Shown: piece after piece, positions 56,393 through 64,000 of the stretch
Numbering within the stretch: position 1 is the first letter of the stretch
Layout: each line of letters starts with the position of its first letter
Assembly (NCBI GenBank): GCA_026119855.1
Contig: JAOWBW010001124.1
Location: forward strand, 186,001-250,000
Reading direction: 5' to 3'
Length of the DNA: 64,000 bases
From: Campanula takesimana
Lineage: Eukaryota; Streptophyta; Magnoliopsida; Asterales; Campanulaceae
Program-made: the position numbers and the translations under genes
The notes under the pieces: model-generated
Told to the model about the DNA's origin: nothing
Databases searched by the model: none
Seen by the model: only the letters and a program-made list of their open reading frames with translations

Positions 56393-56875
56393 TTATCTAT
56401 GTTTTGTAATATTTCGTCTGTTTCTTTCTTTTATTTTTAAATTATGGCAGATTTGTTGTATTTGTCTTTTTGCTGGGCAATTTCTAGCAATATGACCAGG
56501 TTTTTTGCATAAAAAACATTTTATGGTTTTATTATATGGCTTAAAAGATTTAAAGGATTTTTTATACTTTGTATTATTTTTATTATTGTTGTATCTTTTT
56601 TGAAAATGGGCTTTTTTATTTTTATTGTAATAAGCAAGGGGATTGTTTTGATAGTTTTTATTTGTTTTTCTATATTTTCTCCTATATGTACTATTTTTGT
56701 AATACGGGCTTCTATTTTGAGTGTAATTTTTCTTTTTGTATGGAGATTTTAGTTTATCAAAACCAAATTGTTCACACCAATGTCCTAATTCTTTTCTTGT
56801 TTGAGTAGTTTCCTTTTTTAATTTGTTTTGTAGTTTTGGTCTTGACATAGTCTTAATCCTGTAATATTTACACAA
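56393..56875 (-). pseudogene. Viral coat protein C-terminal part with zinc knuckle (left unit)
   Basis: 160 codons. Very basic Lys/Asn/Tyr-rich region followed by a CCHC knuckle CFLCKKPGHIARNC near residue 119. A basic tract plus CCHC knuckle at the coat protein end is the caulimovirid nucleic-acid binding signature. The frame is separated from the N-terminal coat protein part by a frameshift near 57042. Confidence 0.85.
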
Positions 56876-57042
56876 GTAATTAAGTCTCCATAGGTAAGAT
56901 TATCATAAGATATTTGTCCGTATTTTTGTTCTATCGTATCTTTTACTTTTTCTGAAAATAGACCTGGTAGTCCAGTAATAAATTTTTCTTTCCAATGATA
57001 ATTATTTGGGTCAGCAAGATTAAAAACTCTTTTAAGAAAATT

Positions 57043-57906
57043 TTATTTGTACCATTTAAATTGTTCTAATTTTCTGCATTTTAGGTTCTGTAATATTTCA
57101 GAATTTCTTTCAGTATATAAATCTATATCTCTTATAAAGTGAGTTGTAATGTTAAATATTAAGTATATTAATTGTGCAGGAGTCTGATTTCCATTTTCAT
57201 CTAATACTGGGTGTCCATCTTGATCTGCCTTAATAGCTTCTAAAATTGTGTTTTTTATTTGGTGTGCTAGTAATTTATCCCACCAAGTTCTTAATTGACC
57301 AGTGAATCCTAATATAATGTTTTCAACTGCCTGGCGTTCTGTAATATTTGTAGATTTGTAAATATTTCTTACAATTATCATTTCTTTTGTAATATTTATA
57401 ATTTCCATTTCACTTAATCCGTCAATGTTCCATTCATAAATATTTTTTGCATTGTATGATTTTGTTGGGTTTTTTAATATTTCTAAGTCTTCAGGGTCTT
57501 TATAATTATAAAAATCTCGTCTCATTGTTTGAATTGGAATTGTATTTAAGTTTTCTTCTTCTTCTGATTCTGTAGTAGAGTTATATTCATTATTAGAAGA
57601 GATATCTGATTCTGAAGTTTTGTCATTATAGTCTGTTAGCATTCGGATATTTGTACTTGTACTTGTTTCCTCTTTTACTTTTAAATGTGTTTTTATTTTA
57701 TTCATTAAGTCATTTAGGGGATCATGGAGTGTTGGTTTGACTTCAGGTATTACCAAAGTATTCTTAGGAGGGGGAATTTGTTTAGTAAACATTGTATTTT
57801 TATTTCTTCTAGTTGATGGATTAATTTTATATAATTCTGAATATTCTGTAAATCGTTGGGATTTATAATGTTCATCATTTTTTGTTGGTATTGGTGTGGG
57901 TCCCAT
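57043..57906 (-). pseudogene. Viral coat protein N-terminal and central part (left unit)
   Basis: 287 codons. An acidic Ser/Glu-rich segment (SESDISSNNEYN, TTESEEEEN) precedes the capsid core, with the hallmark region LGFTGQLRTWWDKLL and FIRDIDLYTERN. The right unit has lost this whole region by deletion, so this is the only copy in the window. Confidence 0.82.
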
Positions 57907-58027
57907 TTCTGGTTCAAGTTGTGCTATTTCTTTTTCTATTGTGGTTATTTTTTTAGTAGAATTATCAATTTTTTCTTCAACTCTATCTAATTGTTGTCCT
58001 ACGGTATATAGGTATAAATTTGTCCAA

Positions 58028-58689
58028 TTATTTTGTAAATGTAAATCTGTTTGTCTTTTTATCTTCAGTGTTTAATTGATTAGATTTATCAATGGGGTAT
58101 GCCCCATATTGGATATTGTCTCTACAAAAGTAAGTGGCTTCTAAAGGTGGTTTTTCGTTTTTGTATACTTCGTGAGTCGGTAGAAGGTCTGGTCCTACCT
58201 TGTACCATCGTCTTAATTTTTTCTGTAATGTAGTTATTTTGTATAAGTAATCATGTTTTAAGAAATCAAAAAATGGTATGTGATCTTCTTGCAATTCACA
58301 AAATTCGTAATACTTTTCTTTTATTAATTTTTGTTCATTGGTATCATACATTTGAAAAAATAGTTTTTTATTTTCTTCATTGTGTTTACTTGTAAAATCT
58401 TTTCTTAAAATACTTTTATTTAGAATAAAATTGTTTTTTATCATATTTAAGGTAAACTCACTATCTTCATAAGATTGAACATTGATTCCTTCGTAAGGAT
58501 GGATATTAATTCCTTCTCTGTTTGCTCCAGTATTGTTTGTTTGTTGTGGAATTTCAATATTAGTTTCATTTTCAAAAACAGTTTCATTTTGTGAAGAACT
58601 ATCTTCATATTTAGTGTTTTGTGGGAATTCATATCTTCCTGATGTAGATCTTCTAGATGGTGCTTGGACATTAAATTTTTTGTTTCGAC
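58028..58689 (-). pseudogene. Linker between movement and coat proteins (left unit)
   Basis: Hydrophilic region in the polyprotein frame, best preserved at 58444-58028 (138 codons, with FFDFLKHDYLYKI and LRRWYKVGPDLLPTHE). The right unit has the same segment at 60874-60600. No named domain. Confidence 0.65.
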
Positions 58690-59030
58690 TTAGTGACTGA
58701 GTTCTTTGAATTTTAGATCTACCGATCCATCTTCATATTGTGTAATTTGTTCTATATCAGTTGTTTGATTTTGTTCTTTTCTTGGGACAGTTTTAGCGGG
58801 ATATGACCATTTATCGGGTAAAGTTATTTCATTCCATTTAATTGTTTTTGGTATATTTATATTAGCTTTTGTTTTGTCAATTTCCCAAAAGATGGTTTCT
58901 CCTATTTTGTTCCTGTTAAAAGCATTAGGACATAGTCCTGTATTCATAACTTTAAAATATAATCTATAAAATATTTCATATACGTGAGATCCCTTTTTCA
59001 TATGATAATTATGTGTTAAAATATCTATCC
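58690..59030 (-). pseudogene. Movement protein, C-terminal fragment (left unit)
   Basis: About 110 codons beginning at the recombination junction. Matches the end of the movement protein at 61275-61540 (HVYEIFYRLYFKV, FWEIDKTKANINI). A one-base indel near 58703 ends it. The N-terminal two thirds are absent from this unit. Confidence 0.85.
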
Positions 59031-59825
59031 TATGTCTGAGGCATCAGTGGCTACTGTCTTAGGGGCCTTAGGATCACATATAGTTAGACATGGTAATCTT
59101 TTAACATGTAATTTGATTTGTTTAACAACATTAGTATGCTCTTTTGTCCAAGGTTTTGGATTTATTTTTAATCTATCAAAGAGTGGTTTACAAATTTTGT
59201 CTTAATTTAGGAAAGAAATCTGCTATATAGTTTAATGATCCTAAGAATCTTTGTAATTGATTTTTATCCTTTATCTCATCTGGGAATTTGTCAGCAAAAT
59301 CTATAGATCTTTGTATTGGTATTAAAGTATTATTGGTTATCTCATGTCCTAAAAACCTAATCTTTGTTTGATAAAGTTTTATTTTTGTTTTTGATAAAAC
59401 TAGCCCATTTCGTATCATTGTTTTATAAAATATGTTTAAATGTTTTCGTGTTGTTCAAGAGTCTTACTAAATACTAAAACATCATCTATATAAACAATAA
59501 TAAAAGTGTATGGATTAAATATTTCATTCATTATTTTTTGAAATTCGCTTGGTGCATTTTTTAATCCAAAGGGCATAACATTCCATTCATATTGCCCAAA
59601 GGGTACTGTAAAAGTTGTTTTGTATTTATCTTCTTCTGCTATTTGTATCTGCCAAAATCCTGATTTCATATCAAATTTTGAAAATATAGACGCATCATGT
59701 AGTCGTTTTAGTAAATCTTGTTTATTGGATATTGGATATCTAATCCATTTTAGTGCAGTGTTTAAAGGTTTGTATTTATAACTAATCTTGGGGCACCTCT
59801 TTCTATTTCTGCATTTTTGACACAT
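59031..59825 (-). pseudogene. Viral RT, duplicated fragment (right unit)
   Basis: Second copy of RT, equivalent to 54230-55020 of the left unit and almost identical. Open pieces are 59825-59436 and 59418-59188, with single-base indels near 59440 and 59195. The active site YIDD is present. It is cut at 59030/59031 within the start of RNase H by the junction to movement-protein sequence. Confidence 0.9.
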
Positions 59826-60874
59826 AGAATGCTGAGCATGACCAAGGTGATTTGCTTTTCCTAATTAATTTTTTATTGAGTAAATCTTTAATTTCTTTTT
59901 TACAATATTCTAATAATTCTTGATTCATTTGTATAGGTCTAGCTTTTGTAGGTATTGTTTGTTCATTAAAATCTTTTTCATATGGTAATGTTATTACATG
60001 TTTTTTGCGTTCCCAAAAAGCTGTGGGTAAATCAGAACATAAGTCTTTTTCAAATTTTTCTAATTTTTTAGAGATTATGTCTTTGTTTTGTTGAAGTTGT
60101 AATTTTTCTTCGATTTTTATATTTAATAATTCTTCCTTAAGAAATTTCATTTGATTTTGTAAAGTATTTAATTTAGAGATTCCTGTTTTTTGCAAATTAT
60201 TTACATCACTATTAGATACAGGATATAAAAAAATCAAATATAATTTTTTGTCCTAATATTCTTGATTCTACTCCTCTTTGTGAAACTGAAAAGGGATATA
60301 GCATTTGTAAAAAAGGGTTTCCTAATATAACTTTTGTGTTTAAATTTTTTACAAGCATAAGACTTGTTTTAAAGCAGATACTATTATTGCAAACATGTGC
60401 TTCGGGTATTTTGTATTTTACTTGTAATTTTGAAGAATTGGCTGCTGAAAGACTTTGTTTTGTTTTTACAAAATATTTTGTTGGTATTATTCCTTGTTCA
60501 ACACAATTTAGATCTGCTCCTGAGTCCAACATGGCTAATCCTTTGTATTCGAAATCTTTGATTTTCATATGTATTTTTATTTTATCTTCAGTGTTTAATT
60601 GATTAGATTTATCAATGGGGTATGCACCATATTGGATATTGTTCCTACAAAAGTAAGTGGCTTCTAAAGGGGGTTTTTCGTTTTCGTATACTTCGTGAGT
60701 CGGTAGAAGGTCTGGTCCTACCTTGTACCATCGTCTTAATTTTTTCTGTAATGTAGTTATTTTGTATAAGTAATCATGTTTTAAGAAATCAAAAAATGGT
60801 ATGTGATCTTCTTGCAATTCACAAAATTCGTAATACTTTTCTTTTATTAATTTTTGTTCATTGGTATCATACAT
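59803..60874 (-). pseudogene. Linker plus protease, with coat protein deleted (right unit)
   Basis: 220 codons at 60874-60212 run from the movement/coat linker straight into the protease (DSGAD near residue 117). Compared with the left unit about 2.27 kb is missing (equivalent to about 58060-55790), taking the whole coat protein. A run-length difference near 60232 shifts the frame, and the rest of protease-RT linker is at 60237-59803. Confidence 0.85.
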
Positions 60875-61274
60875 TTGAAAAAATAGTTTTCTATTTTCTT
60901 CATTGTGTTTACTTGTAAAATCTTTTCTTAAAATACTTTTATTTAGAATAAAATTGTTTTTATCATATTTAAGGTAAACTCACTCTCTTCATAAGATTGA
61001 ACATTGATTCCTTCGTAAGGGTGGACATTAATTCCTTCTCTGTTTGCTCCAGTATTGTTTGTTTGTTGTGGAATTTCAATATTAGTTTCATTTTCAAAAA
61101 CAGTTTCATTTTGTGAAGAACTATCTTCATATTTAGTGTTTTGTGGGAATTCATATCTTCCTGATGTAGATCTCCTAGATGGTGCTTGGACATTGAATTT
61201 TTTGTTTCGACTTAGTGATTGTGTTCTTTTGAATTTTAGATCTACCGATCCATCTTCGTATTGTGTAATTTGTT

Positions 61275-62111
61275 CTATATTAGTTGTTTGATTTTGTTCT
61301 TTTCTTGGAACAGTTTAGCGGGATATGACCATTTATCAGGTAAATTTATTTCATTCCATTTAATTGTTTTTGGTATATTTATATTAGCTTTTGTTTTGTC
61401 AATTTCCCAAAAGATGGTTTCTCCTATTTTGTTCCTGTTAAAAGCATTAGGACATAGTCCTGTATTCATAACTTTAAAATATAATCTGTAAAATATTTCA
61501 TATACGTGAGATCCCTTTTTCATATGATTATTATGTGTTAAAATATCTAAAGTTAAGATGTCCATTATATGAGGATCTGTTAAAGAAATTGTAAAGTTTG
61601 GATAACTATTAAAATGAATTGGTCCATTTGTTAAACTAGTTTCAATAGCTCCTAATAGTGAATCTGTATAGTTTAGATGTCTAGCATCTCTTAAGGCTAT
61701 TTGTATGCTTGTGTTTAATCCTTCCATTGTTAAGGGTTTAATAGCAATTTGTACAAGTCCGATATGTAAAAATTTGTATCCCTGGGATATATATTTTTTT
61801 ATAGATGATTTTGAAAATAGGCTCATAGTTTGATTATTGGAAAATAAAGGGATAATAGTTTCTTTTGTTTTAATGGCTAATCTTGATCTTATGTTAAAAA
61901 TTCCTTTGTCTTTATAAATTTCTGAGTTTGAAATAAGAGGTGGTTTCCAATTAGTCAAAGACTGAGTATTCCAAGAAAATTCTTTTGATAAAATATTTTG
62001 ATCATTTTCATTGTTTTCATGGTTATCATTCTCAATATGTATGTTATAATCGTTCATAGGATCTTGATTTCTAGGAGGCCTTCTATTCATAAAATTACCT
62101 AACCAACTCAT
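61275..62111 (-). pseudogene. Viral movement protein (right unit)
   Basis: 278 codons from the first long ATG after the primer site and leader. The core has the 30K-type pattern of caulimovirids: IAIKPLTMEGLNTSIQIALR, then DARHLNYTDSLLGAIETSL, and a hydrophobic stretch near HVYEIFYRLYFKVMN. Such proteins widen plasmodesmata for cell-to-cell spread. The frame leaves the polyprotein near 61315 by a one-base difference from the left unit. Confidence 0.88.
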
Positions 62112-62266
62112 GATTTACTATTTGTCTTGCTTTTCGGATACACTTCCTTACCTAATGGATGCACGACTTACACTTCCTAATGCGTGACTTAGACCTAGGT
62201 GACACACCGACTCGGGACAAATAAGTAAATTGTTTAAGCTAGTTAAATAATTTTGTTGAATATTAG

Positions 62267-62278
62267 GCTCTGATACCA
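62267..62278 (-). other. Viral primer binding site, tRNA-Met
   Basis: Minus strand TGGTATCAGAGC, the site that defines nucleotide 1 in caulimovirid genomes. It is intact only in the right unit. The left unit stops four bases short of it. Confidence 0.92.
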
Positions 62279-62567
62279 AAGATCAGAGGTCCGATTTTAA
62301 AGCATGCATATTAAAGTAATAATAACAATAAATAACATAAAAATATCAAAATAAATATCGCATGAATAGTGAATAGTAAATTTGACTTTTTCTACAGTAA
62401 CTTTGACTTTTGAAAATACGTATACGTAGGCTTTCGTTCAACCTCAGTTTATCCATCACCCGTAGGTCTGGAAGGTTAGTGGTTTCCACCTTTCGTAACG
62501 TTTTTGTTTTAAATATAATTAACAAATAATTCTAAATACTCGAGGCGGGAGTAGTAAACTTACTTTG

Positions 62568-62573
62568 TTTATT
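62568..62573 (-). terminator. Viral poly(A) signal AATAAA (right unit)
   Basis: Same position relative to the TATA box as in the left unit. Confidence 0.6.
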
Positions 62574-62698
62574 GCAAATTGTTGAGAGTACAAGTTTGTT
62601 GATGAAGAAAGGATGAGTACAAGAGATTTTTAGAGAGATATAGAGAGAATTGAAAACTAATACAAAAATTGCCTGCCTCTTACAATGAGCTATCTATT

Positions 62699-62708
62699 CT
62701 TATATATA
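62699..62708 (-). promoter_or_regulatory. Viral TATA box (right unit)
   Basis: TATATATAAG on the minus strand, identical to 51469-51478. Confidence 0.7.
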
Positions 62709-62750
62709 CTACTGATTTTTGTCTTGCAGGTCGGCAGGAGGAATCTTCTT

Positions 62751-62876
62751 TTGAATTTTGTATCCAGTGGGTCAGGGCGGCTGAATTATTTGTTGAATTT
62801 TGTGTCCAGTGGGCCAGGGCAGCTGAATTATTTGTTGAATTTTGTGACCAGTGGGCCAGGGCGGCTGAATTATTTG
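62751..62876 (-). repeat. Three 42-bp tandem repeats upstream of viral TATA box (right unit)
   Basis: Same three-unit array as at 51521-51646, with one base difference seen (GGGCAGCTG for GGGCGGCTG at the second unit). Confidence 0.9.
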
Positions 62877-62934
62877 TTGAGGATGCCTTCTTCTTTTTGT
62901 GTGGACCATGATGACTAAGATGTTTTGTGCAGCT

Positions 62935-64000
62935 TTACAGATGTAATTCTAGATCGTCTGGTTGTGTGTAGAAGTCATCATTGGGCTGTGTATCACCTTC
63001 GTTCATAGAGGATGAGCTTCCTCCATCACTAAGTTGGACCATTAGTCTTTCGAGATCCGATGGATTTGTACATTTAGCCATCTGGAACATAATCTGTTGT
63101 TTCTTGGCTAGAAACTCTTCATTCTGTTGTGATTGTTTGAGAGGAATTGTTTTGCAATATTCTGGTTTTGAAAGAAAGTATTTTGACACTGCCTCAGAAT
63201 TGCAATGAGAAATTTCAGTTTTGTCCCACCATTTTATTTTATATTTTCGAATCAAAATTGGTAAGATTGTTTTTTGTATACACTCACACTTTTGTTTCAC
63301 ACACTCACACATTTGTTCTTCTTTTAAGTCAAATTCTGTCATAAAAATCCATGGGACTTGGAAATTATGGCAAAATAAGGCCCAAAGAGGAGTCTGAGAA
63401 ATCTGTTCTGGGTAAGAAACCTTTGTTGACCATTGTTCGAAGGCTATTTGTACATTTGTTGGGACGATTGATTTGTTCAGTCCGAAAGTTTTCCACCATT
63501 GATGAAACCAATAAGGGGTTGGATAGGAAAAATTTGGACAGAAATAAAAGAAATATGAAAGAGAAAAAGATTTGTTTTGTCTAAAAAAGGCCCTTGACCA
63601 AGCCAAGATGTAATCATAATAATTAAATCTGGCTGAATTGTTTGAATTTAATAAATCTCGAGAGTCATTTGGTTTTTTGACCCCAATCTGATAAAGTCAG
63701 GAATTTTAAAATCTTGACTTTGCAATAACGAATTTTAGTGTTATCAACATGGTCTGTGAAATATTGAAAAGTGGCGGATTTTGTTTGTGTCAGAATGGTT
63801 TCATAGTAAAATTGGTTCTTTGTAAAATTATCAGGAATATAATTGTGCAACGATGGTAAAATGAATTGTGATATTTGATAAGGATGCCAATTGTCAGTCA
63901 TTTCATAGATTTCTGGTTCTAGGACACAAATAGAATCGGTATGATTTTTATAAAAATAATTTGTGGGTGGTGTTTGTTTAGGGTGAGGATTAGGAATGAT
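62935..64000 (-). pseudogene. Terminal ORF of the pararetrovirus (right unit), runs off window
   Basis: 223 codons open at 63606-62935 (better preserved than the same region of the left unit), preceded by 63901-63665 in a different frame. The aromatic cluster YWFHQWW, the Cys cluster and the acidic end are all present. Frame breaks are at different places from those in the left unit, showing independent decay or sequencing-level indels in homopolymers. Confidence 0.7.

Larger units (their letters stand above)
62112..62698 (-). other. Viral leader (right unit)
   Basis: About 590 bases from the expected cap site region to the movement protein ATG. It contains the poly(A) signal, the primer site and several short upstream ORFs. 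Long structured leaders with short ORFs are usual in caulimovirids. Confidence 0.6.
51058..64000 (-). mobile_element. Endogenous pararetrovirus (Caulimoviridae), rearranged head-to-tail units
   Basis: Read on the minus strand from the window edge: end of the terminal ORF, intergenic promoter region, tRNA-Met primer site, movement protein, linker, protease and part of RT (59031-64000). Then a junction leads into movement-protein sequence again, then linker, coat protein, protease, RT, RNase H, small ORF, terminal ORF and intergenic region (51058-59030). There is no integrase and no LTR, as expected for caulimovirids, which integrate only incidentally. The two units are nearly identical where they overlap. 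Adding the non-redundant parts gives a genome near 8.7 kb. Gene order and AT-microsatellite junction recall florendovirus- and petuvirus-like agents, but the genus is not settled. Each frame is broken in one or both units. Confidence 0.92.

Noticed and set aside
58447..58671. Separate 74-codon viral protein between movement and coat proteins
   Set aside because: It is an alternate-frame reading of the linker. The polyprotein frame through the same bases continues at 58444 and in the right unit.
60560..60610. Coat protein loss as an integrated spliced viral RNA
   Set aside because: No GT donor or AG acceptor at the break positions when the two units are compared.

Overview
This is a plant nuclear window, most likely from a flowering plant with a repeat-rich genome. 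The evidence is LTR retrotransposons with initiator-tRNA-Met primer sites, many Stowaway-type MITEs, Mutator-like elements with 9-bp target duplications, a tRNA-derived SINE, and a long endogenous pararetrovirus (Caulimoviridae). I cannot name the species from sequence alone. One host gene can be defended: a four-exon gene on the + strand (coding 30330-37651) for a 146-residue, organelle-targeted single-RRM RNA-binding protein.

Layout. 1-19223 is a Ty1/copia element of Sirevirus type whose 5' LTR lies outside the window. Its pol is split inside reverse transcriptase by a complete second Ty1/copia element (3869-12329, LTRs of 1488 and 1486 bp, 5-bp duplication CTATC). Downstream of pol is an env-like gene that appears to have a 1.0-kb intron filled with a repeated TATGCGCCTA word. 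19224-27046 is a graveyard: AT-rich degenerate repeats, an old minus-strand Ty3/gypsy remnant, an LTR-like block (24165-25189), compound minisatellites, a minus-strand copia remnant, a 100-base assembly gap, and a fragment related to the LTR of the 3869-12329 element.

27047-30197 is a giant palindromic DNA transposon, interrupted by a foldback Mutator-like element with a perfect 9-bp duplication and by a Stowaway MITE. It ends about 130 bp before the start codon of the host gene. Intron 1 of that gene (6.4 kb) holds several MITEs and a SINE whose tail is split by a Pack-type element carrying a piece of a GDP-mannose 4,6-dehydratase gene. A young minus-strand Ty3/gypsy chromovirus (37907-47459, duplication CCAAG) sits in the 3' flank. 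It is followed by a hAT MITE (8-bp duplication) and a Mutator-like element (9-bp duplication).

51058-64000 is an endogenous pararetrovirus on the minus strand, abutting an (AT)n tract. The gene order is movement protein, coat protein, protease, reverse transcriptase, RNase H, a small ORF, then a terminal ORF of unknown function. Parts of two units are joined head to tail: one nearly complete, one lacking the coat-protein region. Both carry a promoter with a TATA box preceded by three exact-period 42-bp repeats. Every long reading frame is broken in at least one place, so none of the viral copies looks intact as it stands.
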